NCBI GenBank assembly: GCA_030248295.1
Contig: JASANH010000209.1
Coordinates: 806,001 to 870,000, forward strand
Source of the DNA: Mesodorylaimus sp. YZB2_4
Lineage: Eukaryota > Nematoda > Enoplea > Dorylaimida > Dorylaimidae
DNA: 64,000 bases
Direction of reading: 5' to 3'
The notes under the pieces were generated by a model. That model searched no databases and was not told where the DNA came from. It saw nothing but the letters and a program-made list of their open reading frames with translations. Position numbers and translations under genes: made by a program. This document shows positions 55,606 through 64,000 of this stretch, piece by piece (position 1 is the first letter of the stretch; every line of letters begins with the position of its first letter).

Positions 55606-57809
55606 ATGTTTTCACTTGTTTCGTACGATATTTCCTCGTCAGACGAAGCGGATTGCAGTGGCAGCGAAGATGACGACGAATGTAAAGCGATGGAAATGGG
55701 GACACTTTTGAACGACGATGCCATTGTTCAGTCACTTATGAAAGAATTAATCAACCGAGTAGTTGTCGGGATTGGCGAGGAAAGTGCGACGTGGATGAAG
55801 GATCGAGTGGGGAATGTGGAAATGAGATGGAGAGGGAATGACAATTCGTCAAGGGCGAAATCGATCAGACGGAAGAGAAGGAGAGACGAAATGGCCGATG
55901 AAAAGGCCAGTACAACGGACTGGTCCGACATGGATTCGTGGTCGAGCGATAGCAGTAGCAGCAGTTCGAGCAGTAGCGGATGTGCGGTCGCAGTGGTCAG
56001 AAAGAATGCTCGTAAGAAGGAATCGGATCACGAATTTTCCGAAGATTCCGATTATGTTTATGCCAGGTAGGCCCAGCTTCCGGTATTCCAGTGTTTCCAG
56101 CGTGGGATTTAGCCCCTTTAACTGCTTCATTTTGCAGGATTGTCCTGGAAAGTCGAAAACCACGACAAAAGCCGCAAACTCAGAATCCGAGGCGAATTTT
56201 AAAAACGAAAGGAGAACTAAGTTTGGATGTAAGCCTGCTAATTTAATCAAGAGTGCATTTTTGAATAACGCTTTTTCCGTTTCAGGATTTGCCACCGATC
56301 GAAAATCTTCGCATTTCGGTGCCTGAAAATGCAAATTTACGTCGTGTGGGTGTCGTTTCGTCAATTATTGACAAGCTGGGTAAGAAGAGTGCCTTTTTTG
56401 ATGAATGAGCGGGTCATAATTTCTGGATTTCAGTGGTTGTCCAATCTGATTATGGCGTGCCACCTTTGGACGAAGAAAGTTGGCTGGTGGACGAAAATAG
56501 AAGACCTCTCGGACAGGTAAGGTGTAGTGCGAATAGCATGTGTGATGGATTAAAGAACAATGAGCAGGTTTTTTGAAAAAAAGTAGCAAAAAGGTTCGAA
56601 ACGGCGGGAAAATCACCCCTCCTGGTGCCAGGGCGAGATACTCAAATGAATGCAGGTTTCCCTGAGGTTGAAAAAGAAACCATGAAAGAAGGTTCGGAAA
56701 TGGCATCTACTAAAGATATTTCACTTGTTATTTTCTAAATCCATCATTTTAGGAAAGAAAAACCATGCTTTATCGTCAGGTCAGGGGCCAGGGGCCCTTT
56801 TCTAAATCCATCATCTTAGGGGAGGGAGAAACATGTTTTTCCATCAGACTGCAAGCTTAGGAGTCTTTTGCAGGGGCCCTTTTAGCCGACCATGCGGCCA
56901 GCCATTGCAGCTTTTTGGAGACACCCGCTCTTTTGTGGTTCTCATGCCATGTCATAGCCAAGCACCACAGCGCACTCGAGAGCTAAGAAGGAACACATAC
57001 TGTAATTGACAATCATTTTTTACCCTGGCGGGAGTCGAACCCTCCCCTGTGAGTGCGCGCCCAGCGTGAGAGGCAGACGCTTCAACCCACTAGGCCACAG
57101 ACTCTCCCCATTTGAATACGGTACGTTTTAGATTTTTGAGGTTTTCGGTCCAGTTCCTCGACCATTTTATTCGATACGATTCAATAAAGAAGACGATGCG
57201 CGTCAATTTCTTAAAGTCGGGAGCAAAGTATTTTTCGTGGCGGATAATAGCGAGTTGACTCGGACCATATTCGCCGATGCACTACGTAAAATGAAAGGAA
57301 GCGATGCTAGTTGGGAAGACAATAACGAACCGCCCGCCGAAGCGATGGAATTCAGCGACGACGAAGAGGAAAGGCGATGGAAGGCACAGCAGAAAGCGAG
57401 GGTGAGTGGGACTGAGGGCCAGGAGGAATCCAATGACGGTCAAGATGCCAGCGGCGATGCCAGACCAATAGCCAGGCCGAGGCGGCGAGGTCAACGTGGT
57501 CGGGGCAGTCCGTTCATCCGCGCGCCAGACGTCGCATTTCGAGCTCGGCATCCGATCACGCAAAATCCTTGGTCCTCGTTCGAGTCATTTCGTCAAGCAG
57601 CCCCGCCAATTATGCCGTTTCGGCCATCCGCTGGGCCTCGATGGTCTTCGCAACAGCTTTTTGGCCCGCCAGCATTTCGAGCACCCATGCCGCCAGCACC
57701 GATGGTCAGACCATTCCAGACTGGAATGACGAGAAGTCGATTCAGGGGGCAAGGAGAGCGGGCCAGGGGGTCGATGGTGGTCATGGACACGAGGTACTTG
57801 CACAAATGA
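55606..57809 (+). CDS. NAF1: H/ACA RNP assembly factor NAF1
   Basis: A nuclear assembly chaperone that binds dyskerin in early H/ACA snoRNPs and telomerase RNP and is later exchanged for GAR1. Exons 55606-56066, 56138-56228, 56286-56379, 56434-56516 and 57132-57809 give 468 residues. The N-terminal third is acidic and Ser-rich (DISSSDEADCSGSEDDDE, a Ser run at about 120-130). The Gar1/NAF1 core runs from TKGELSLDDLPPIENLRISV through VGVVSSIIDKLVVVQSDYG, LDEESWLVDENRRPLGQIFE and VFGPVPRPFYSIRFN to VGSKVFFV. The C tail is first charged, then Arg/Gly- and Pro/Phe-rich. Length is similar to vertebrate NAF1 (about 490). Intron 4 (615 bp) holds SINE copy 3. AATAAA at 57836 lies only 10 bp before the stop codon of the opposing gene. 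Confidence 0.95.
56945..57110 (-). repeat. tRNA-derived SINE, copy 3
   Basis: On the minus strand: GTGGCCTAGTGGGTTGAAGC (A-box), GTCTGCCTCTCACGCTGGG, GAGGGTTCGACTCCCGCC (B-box), ATGATTGTCAATTACAGTAT, TTAGCTCTCGAGTGCGCTGT and GTGCTTGGCTATGACATG. The body is the same as in copies 1 and 2. Confidence 0.82.
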
Positions 57810-57850
57810 TTGCATTTTAAAGTTGAAAAAGTGAAAATAAAGAGACTAGA

Positions 57851-59452
57851 TTAGCGGATTCCTAACAATAACTTGGGCAAAACAAAATCACCATGTCCTG
57901 ATTTCTCAATCGTAATCTTAAAATTTGATAATTCCGATTCGAGTTTTCGAGTTATTGTCCCTCGCTGACTGGTTTCGTGTGTGCGAGTACAATTCGATGG
58001 GATATTGCAAGTTGGGGACTGACTAGGAATGGTTGGCGGAGGGGTTTGTTCCTCGCCCCGTTGCCATTCCACTTTCACTTCCCGGCCTTTCATATTGATC
58101 AGAATGGAATAGGACTCGAAGGGTGTGAGTTGGAGGCAATCTCGGGTGCCAGTCCCTGCAGCACACGCACTGGCGGACAGTTCCACGGTCCAGACCACAT
58201 CTTGATCATTGACGATGGAAATGAGAAGTGATTCGCGCGATTGAGACGGGTCGGTGTTTGGCGGGGGGACGAAGGTCAACTGCGATCGGAGGACGGCCTT
58301 GGAATGGAAGCGATCGATGGTGGTCAGTCGAGTGTTGGTGCCGCCCAGCAGGGCCACGCCTGTTCGTTGGCTGTTGGGGATAGTGCCGTTGTCGAAGTTG
58401 GTCAACTGCCATCGGTCGGGCTCGAAGGCGGTGTCCAATGGGGCGGCCGAGGTTGGGTCGAGTTCTTTCAGACAGTTCACATCGGGAGGGGGCAGATCGA
58501 TGAAGACCCTGTCCTTGCCCGCAGTTAGTCGCAGGTAGGTGATGGACAGGTAGTCGTCCTGGCTCAGTTGATCAGCGCTGCCCGTCCATAAAGTGACGGA
58601 GAATCGATGCCTGTATTGATCCCCGCCAGCCGCATGGGTGCACGCGTCCAATAACCAAAACAGGCGTTTGTAACTGGCTTTCACCAAGGCGGCGCGGACG
58701 GCGAAGGTGATTCGGGGAAGTCGACCACTGGTGGCCGTTTCGCGAATGAAAGGCAGGATTTGACGGTAAATAGCAAAGATCTCGGTCCATGCGTATCCTC
58801 TGCGGCATCGATACTTATCGATGGTGGGCGTGGTGGTCCAGCCGAGGGACAGTGTCAGACCAGGTCCGTAGTCTGTGCAGACGCGGAGGAACTGGGCGGC
58901 GTCGACGGGCACGGCGGATCCCCCGCCCCCCGGGCCGTGTACGATGTCCGCGTTCAACCACAAAGGCACACTCAGCGAGTCGCTGTATTCTCGAACGAAT
59001 TTCAACGCCTCTTTGGCTGCGGCTAACGATTTGAAATCGGCTTTGGCACCGACGCGTAATTGATCGCCTCGGGAATCGATCGATCGATAAGAATTGATTG
59101 CGACCAGCCAATCGTGAAATGTCAAATTACTGTCGGTGGCGGGTGGGTGAGCCATGACTGGCACTGGTTCCTCGTTGCATTGTTCCCATTGCCGAATAAT
59201 CACATCGCCTTCCAGCATATGAACACGAGTAGAATTCTCATCCGACAATGTTTCGTTCAGTTGCGACCACGAATTCACTGCGTGCGCCCAATGTAAATTT
59301 AAACCGTCGTTATGACAATCGAGGAAAAATTTAAATACGTCATTTATTTCTTCACTACTATTCGAGGCCATTTTCGGGCGAAATGTGGCGCAAAATAAAT
59401 GGCCAAAAATAGAAAAAAGGATTAACGAAATGAAAAGAATAAGTTTCGCCAT
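57851..59452 (-). CDS. FAM151/menorin-family protein
   Basis: A GDPD-like TIM-barrel family; C. elegans menorin (MNR-1) is an extracellular cue for dendrite branching, and vertebrates have FAM151A/B. A single exon of 533 residues starts at the ATG at 59452. Residues 1-22 are a hydrophobic signal or anchor (LILFISLILFSIFGHLF). Family motifs are LNLHWAHAVNSWSQL, HMLEGDVIIR, VMAHPP, DFKSLAAAKEALKF, LWLNADIVHGPGG and LSLGWTT. A second unit ends near residue 350 (DRVFIDLPPPDVNCLKEL). The final ~170 residues are less conserved. The intronless structure contrasts with the neighbours. The stop codon lies 41 bp from the NAF1 stop, tail to tail. The 5' end is 384 bp from the divergent CERK start. Confidence 0.9.
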   Translation of the reverse strand: MAKLILFISLILFSIFGHLFCATFRPKMASNSSEEINDVFKFFLDCHNDGLNLHWAHAVNSWSQLNETLSDENSTRVHMLEGDVIIRQWEQCNEEPVPVMAHPPATDSNLTFHDWLVAINSYRSIDSRGDQLRVGAKADFKSLAAAKEALKFVREYSDSLSVPLWLNADIVHGPGGGGSAVPVDAAQFLRVCTDYGPGLTLSLGWTTTPTIDKYRCRRGYAWTEIFAIYRQILPFIRETATSGRLPRITFAVRAALVKASYKRLFWLLDACTHAAGGDQYRHRFSVTLWTGSADQLSQDDYLSITYLRLTAGKDRVFIDLPPPDVNCLKELDPTSAAPLDTAFEPDRWQLTNFDNGTIPNSQRTGVALLGGTNTRLTTIDRFHSKAVLRSQLTFVPPPNTDPSQSRESLLISIVNDQDVVWTVELSASACAAGTGTRDCLQLTPFESYSILINMKGREVKVEWQRGEEQTPPPTIPSQSPTCNIPSNCTRTHETSQRGTITRKLESELSNFKITIEKSGHGDFVLPKLLLGIR

Positions 59453-59836
59453 TTTGAAAATGTTCCGACCAAATCAAAATGCTTTTTGCGCTGCATTTAT
59501 ATAAAATTCTTATCTTATCACTGGCCAGTCCTAGTTGTTCTGCAGAAAGGCTCGTCTCGTGCGGTAACGACAGGAATCGATTATTCAAATTACCGCTCGA
59601 TGCAGACATCTTAACCACGTATGACAAAATGTCTGCTAGTTAGCGCGTAGCGGTCAACGTTATGAGATAAGAGCAGAATTTTCGTGCATGCGAAGCACCC
59701 CTTCGACGAGCGAACACTTTTTGGAAATTTTTGCAATTGCATGGCACGAGTGTAAATATAATATTAGGACGCAACGGGCGGCATTGAGCCTTGTTCGCCA
59801 GGGCTGTGCAGGAAGATCTTCGTGCGGCAGAAATTG
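59453..59836. promoter_or_regulatory. Compact divergent promoter, FAM151 / CERK
   Basis: Only 384 bp separate the two divergent start codons, so both promoters must lie here or overlap. It contains AATGTCTGCTAGTTAGC at about 59,630-59,646. The core ATGTCTGCTA also occurs in both copies of the UCKL1/TMTC intergenic duplication and in the foldback arms. No TATA box is seen. Confidence 0.5.
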
Positions 59837-62800
59837 ATGGCGCAAGGTGGGTTGCCCGGAATCGACGGCCATGCAATGGCGACCCCACAATTACGAAGCG
59901 GAGTACGATGCGACGGGCAATTATATTGGCTGACATTCGATAATGAGACCTTAGCATTGGAACATGTGGAGAGGAGACATGGAAAAGGTATGGTCCTTGT
60001 GTAGGCTTCCGTACTTTGTTTCTGCCATCACGGTACGTCAGGCTCTACGGTACACAGGATTCCCGTAGAGTGCTACTCAGCCGTTGTTAGGTAACTAAGC
60101 TTTGGCTGATGGTCTCGAAAATATTTCATAAATCAATCGAATTTTCCTTCCCTTCCTCTCATTCCAACTTATCAATTAAGAGTTCTCTTTTTCTAGATTC
60201 TTCCCCCAATAAAAAACGTCCTATGCGCATTCCGATTAGCGAAATCTTAGCCGTCAAATTTTGTGAAGACGCGCATGACAAGGCGGGCAGTGGCAATTGC
60301 TTATCGTGCAGCAGCGCTATCAAGGATCGTCAAAGCTTGTCATCGAAAGAAATCGCCCAACTATCGTCCTCGAAAACATCACTCGCGCCCAAGGATTCGA
60401 TCAGCGATCCTCAAGGTCCCATTCGTCGTGCTCTGAGCATCGAGCAAGAAACCGAAGCTATCGCAGTTTATTTCGTTAGACGAAAAGCGGACAATGTGTG
60501 GCGAGTGGGCGTCTTGAAATGTCATTTTAATGTTGGCCGCACGAATTCGAACGAGATGCCCGAAGAAAATGGAATTTTCGACACTTCACCTTCGGTAACA
60601 GCGGCCGAATTCTTGACGCATATTCGACATAAAATTTCGGGTAAGATACGATGTTGACTGACAAGCACAAAAATCTCGGGTCTGAGCGGGATTCGAACCC
60701 TGGCCTATCAGACTGGCATGTAAGGAACTGTCCCAACCCCGCCTTTGGTCCGTCCGTGGCCTGGTGGCTTAGGCGTCTGTCTGTTACGAACACCAAAACC
60801 TCGGGTCTGAGCGGGATTCGAACCCTGGCCTATCAGACTGGCATGTAAGGAACTGTCCCAACCCCGCCTTTGGTCCGTCCGTGGCCTGGTGGCTTAGGCG
60901 TCTGTCTGTTACGAACACCAAAACCTCGGGTCTGAGCGGGATTCGAACCCTAGCCTATCAGACTTGTATGTAAGGAACTGTCCCAACCCCGCCTTTGGTC
61001 CGTCCGTGGCCTCGTGGCTTTGGCGTCTGTCTGTTACGAACACCAAAACCTCGGGTCTGAGCGGGATTCGAACCGGTGCCTGTCAGACTGGTATGTAAGG
61101 AACTGTCCCAGCCCCGCCTTTGGTCCGCCCGTGGCCTTGTGGCTTAGGAACACCAAAACCTTGAGTCTGAGCGGGATTCGAACCGGTGCCTGTCAGACTG
61201 GTATGCAAGGAACTGTCCCAACCTCGCCTGTGGCTCGATGGGTTAGTCATCTTTCTCTCGCGGCAGGTGCGTGTTCGACTCGCCCTCGAGTGCATGTACT
61301 GCCTTCCCGTTCCAGAATTCGCACGACCTAAACGATTGTTAGTATTGATCAATCCATTCGGTGGCAAAAGACGGGCGGTGGACTTGTACAAAGAGCACGC
61401 GGTACCCGTGTTCGCTTTGTGCTCGATATCGGCCCACGTTGTCGAAACTGAACGACCGGCTTTTGCCACTGATTACGTGTGCAAAATGGATTTGTCCAAT
61501 TATGACGGGTAAGAGCGGCTAATGTGCTGGTCTATCTTCCATATACCTACTTGGTTTAGCATAATCGCGGCGGGTGGCGACGGGTTGTTTAATGAAGTAT
61601 TGAACGGATTGGTAATACGGGAACAACGGGACTTGAAAATCGATATTAACGATCGGAAAGCGGAGTTGGCAAAACCAAACATCAAAATCGGATTGATTGC
61701 TGCTGGTAATTAAATTTTTAAGTTTCTTTGCTTGAGATAATGAAGCTTTTTTTAGGTTCTACCAACTCACTGGCTCATACGATACACGGGACCGACGATC
61801 CGCTGACGTGCGTTTTGCACATAGTGATCGGCGATCAAAGGGGCATCGACGTGTGCGGCGTGTATGACGAGGATCGATTTCTTCGATTCGCATCGACCGC
61901 CGTTTCGTACGGGTTTTTGGGTGATTTATTGAAAGAGAGCGAACGATTGCGTCGATTCGGCCCGCCGCGATACATCATATCGGGTATGTGAAATTTAGGT
62001 TTTTCTATTTGCACCAGCTAAATTATGACTGCGTCCTATCTCCCCCGTCGACACACACTCGTGGTTGAGCAGAATGTTTGAAAATGTGTCAGAAATTGAT
62101 GAGTCATTTGTATGTTCAGGTGTGAAAATTTGGATGCGTAATTCGCACTACGGTGGTATGGTGCAGTACAAGACGCGGTACGGGAGTAAACACGATGGAG
62201 ATGCCAAGAAATTGAAGATGCAACCGTGTCGGAGCGAATGTAATTTGTGCTCTTATCCGAGCAATAAGATCGATTTGAAACGTCGATCGTCGAGCGGGCC
62301 TTGTCTGGTGGCCGATGACGACGATAGCGACTCGGCCAGTTGGTCGCTGGTTGATGACTTCACGCATCTGGTCTGCGTGGTGACCCCTTGTTTGTGCAAG
62401 ATAGCACCGAACGGTCTCAGTCCCGGGTGCCATTTGGGCGACGGGGCCATGCATTTGGCGCTGATATCACGATTAGGACGATTCCAGAATTTGGCATTTC
62501 TTAGCAAGGTCATGTCGAAGAATACGGATCACGTAAGAATGAGTGGACTAAATTAGAGATTCGCAAATTGCATTTGTTTGTTTTTTCAGACTCGTCATCG
62601 AAGATTTCGTTATTTCGAAGTCAAGGAATTCTCATTTACGCCGAGATCGTTTGTGAAGCCGTCATTTACCCGATCCTCGTCCGATGTGCTCGCAACGCCG
62701 AAATGCGATGCTGGTGAAATGTGTGCTGATGAGCCGAGTACGGTGGCCAGGGCCAGGGCGGAGGCGCGTGATGGACGATTGGGGCAGTGGAATATCGATG

Positions 62801-63520
62801 GCGAGCTGTTGGCGCAGCCCGAAGGCAGCATATACTTCAGGTATGGGGCAAATATGGGCAAGGGTAGGTGGTGGTAAACCTCCCCCCCCCCCCCACCTCA
62901 GGTCCAGCAGGAAGAAAGAAAAGGAAGCAAGCAAGCAAAAGCGACCAAATTGTACTTGGGCAGGACCAAGACCTGGCCTGCAAGCACAGGCCAATTGTCC
63001 AGCCAGGCCTACAATACTGCATGTAAACAGTCATACAACTCACTCACTCGACTCGACCCAAACCTGACCTGACCTGTCTCACGCAATCAGATCAGGCTTA
63101 GGCTATCTGATCTGATCTGATCTCTACGCCCTCCGCAACCCAGCCGACCTTGCCCATACTAGGTATGGGGAATGTTTGGGCGGTGGGGAAGGTTGTGTGT
63201 TTGGTTGTTCAGACTGGCCACCTTATACACCGAGCAGTGTATTGGCTTGCCTTCGTTAACTGGTCGATACGCTCTCACCAGGCGAGGCAGAAACCCATCG
63301 GGTTGATGTCTCAGGCACGTACGACTGGGAGACCTGCCTGGAATGTTTTTGAGACCATCCACTCCCCGCGATACTTTCTCCAATGTAGGGCTATTCAGCC
63401 TGTTGCAGGTGCCATCACGCGCTTGTCATGCGGCAGTCATATTCTCATTTCAGGGTGCATCGGCAGCTGATAACGTTGTTTGCGCGTGGCATCGAATCGG
63501 GAGTCGTCGTGAGCGGATAA
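59837..63520 (+). CDS. CERK: Ceramide kinase
   Basis: Phosphorylates ceramide to ceramide 1-phosphate using ATP, at cytosol-facing membranes. Exons 59837-59987, 60197-60640, 61316-61508, 61560-61705, 61756-61983, 62120-62532, 62590-62840, 63454-63520; 630 residues in phase. The N-terminal ~190 residues correspond to the membrane-binding (PH-like) part, with a Ser-rich insert (about 75-125). The DAGK-type catalytic domain begins at KRLLVLINPFGGKRRA; the active-site loop is IIAAGGDGLFNEVLNGL; GLIAAGSTNSLAHTI and STAVSYGFLGDLLKE follow. The ceramide-kinase hallmark Cys-x3-Cys-x2-Cys is present (PCRSECNLCSYP). SPGCHLGDGAMHLALI and WNIDGELL complete the core. It is longer than vertebrate CERK (about 540) because of Ser-rich inserts. 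Intron 2 holds a tandem tRNA-like array. AATAAA is at 63765. Confidence 0.95.
60660..61290. repeat. ~126-bp tandem tRNA-like array in CERK intron 2
   Basis: Five units begin with CTCGGGTCTGAGCGGGATTC at about 60,671, 60,807, 60,933, 61,060 and 61,157. The first three are nearly identical, the fourth and fifth shorter or changed. Each carries a minus-strand B-box (GGTTCGAATCCCGCTC) and a plus-strand A-box-like GTGGCCTGGTGGCTTAGGCG. After the fifth unit, a plus-strand tRNA-like stretch (TGTGGCTCGATGGGTTAGTC, then GTGTTCGACTCGCC) ends close to the exon 3 acceptor. Confidence 0.9.
62841..63453. repeat. CERK intron 7 with dispersed repeat
   Basis: The intron contains a C12-14 run at about 62,881-62,894, short CTGATCTGATCTGATCT repeats at about 63,105-63,122, and at about 63,220-63,410 the counterpart of the repeat at 240-560 (GGCGAGGCAGAAACCCATCG, GGGTTGATGTCTCAGG, GAGACCATCCACTCCCCGCG). 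Confidence 0.55.
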
Positions 63521-64000
63521 GAGGGGGCACGTCAGCGATGAGCAAGAGGCCACTTACTCTTTGCTTGTGAGATGATAGAGCTTTACTATTTTCTGGTATC
63601 TACTTAACCGATGTTGATTCACTCGTCTCATCGTCTTTTTGGTCGTGATTCCGGTGATTTATTTGCCAAATGAGCTTTGCAATCGTTGTGCCCGTTCACA
63701 GGGTCAGTGTGACGTGTGTGATAGCTGTGCGTTTGCTGTGATTTTATCATCTACTTATCACTGCAATAAAGGTCTCGCTGGGTTTATTTTTGGTTCGTCA
63801 AAAAAGGCATGTCGACTAAAACACGTCGAAAAAAAACAATATCACGATTTTCTGAGCGCTTTCATTTTTCGTTCTTGTAATTGCACTTGTCGACCGAGCA
63901 TCACTTTTCTGCCGAGCACGCTGAATGGACTGCGCAAACCACGCGAACTTTCCACCACGCTTGTCAAACTTTGACCAAGTTCGAAGAATCGAGAATGAAA
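63521..64000. other. CERK 3' UTR and flanking sequence
   Basis: The AATAAA at 63765-63770 marks the probable CERK 3' end. An open frame from 63639 to 63974 crosses this signal and has no family features, so I do not call it a gene. Confidence 0.5.

Noticed and set aside
63639..63974. 111-codon plus-strand open frame at the window end
   Set aside because: It crosses the CERK polyadenylation signal and shows no domain features.

Overview
This is nuclear DNA of an animal, most likely an invertebrate. The genes are split by GT-AG introns, have AATAAA signals at their 3' ends, and encode metazoan families: an Ig/EGF ErbB-type ligand, a DEG/ENaC channel, a K2P channel, a Tudor-domain protein, menorin/FAM151, TMTC and ceramide kinase. 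Introns are short in some genes (TRAM, NAF1 and the Tudor gene are mostly 45-150 bp) and repeat-laden in others. I cannot place the phylum from the sequence. Exon coordinates were set by hand from splice consensus, open frame and family similarity. For every model except the unknown gene near 27 kb, the exon lengths sum to a multiple of three.

Layout, left to right: eIF2B delta subunit (minus, 0.7-3.5 kb); uridine-cytidine kinase-like UCKL1 (minus, 5.3-12.5 kb, with a 1.7 kb intron holding inverted-repeat motifs and other introns holding a foldback element and tRNA-like units); intronless TMTC (plus, 13.6-16.1 kb) followed by a 0.95 kb satellite; a DEG/ENaC subunit and a K2P potassium channel, both minus, head-to-tail (18.4-24.8 kb); a poorly resolved plus-strand gene (26.4-27.4 kb); a repeat-rich gene-poor stretch with a decayed Ty3/gypsy integrase (28.6-31.6 kb); 2-oxoglutarate dehydrogenase E1 in 16 exons (plus, 32.7-39.8 kb); a small four-helix membrane protein (plus, 40.3-42.1 kb); a neuregulin-like transmembrane ligand (plus, 42.6-49.5 kb); TRAM (plus, 49.8-51.9 kb); a Tudor-domain protein (minus, 52.3-54.9 kb); NAF1 (plus, 55.6-57.8 kb), whose 3' end meets that of menorin/FAM151 (minus, 57.9-59.5 kb); and ceramide kinase (plus, 59.8-63.5 kb).

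The genes do not form one pathway. Most are housekeeping: translation initiation, nucleotide salvage, TCA cycle, ER translocation, O-mannosylation, H/ACA snoRNP assembly and sphingolipid signalling. The excitability and signalling genes are the two channels and the ErbB-type ligand.

The most interesting locus is the neuregulin-like gene. The second half of its EGF module is encoded twice, by two adjacent exons that both supply the last two EGF cysteines. Both enter in phase 2 and leave in phase 1, so only one can be used per transcript. This resembles the alpha/beta EGF choice of vertebrate neuregulin. The donor site of the second alternative exon lies at the edge of sequence matching a minisatellite in an upstream intron. 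Around the genes sit several repeat families that I describe but cannot name: a 17-bp inverted motif, a hairpin element of about 100-150 bp, tRNA-derived SINEs, a long foldback, a TIR element, and a 48-bp perfect palindrome.
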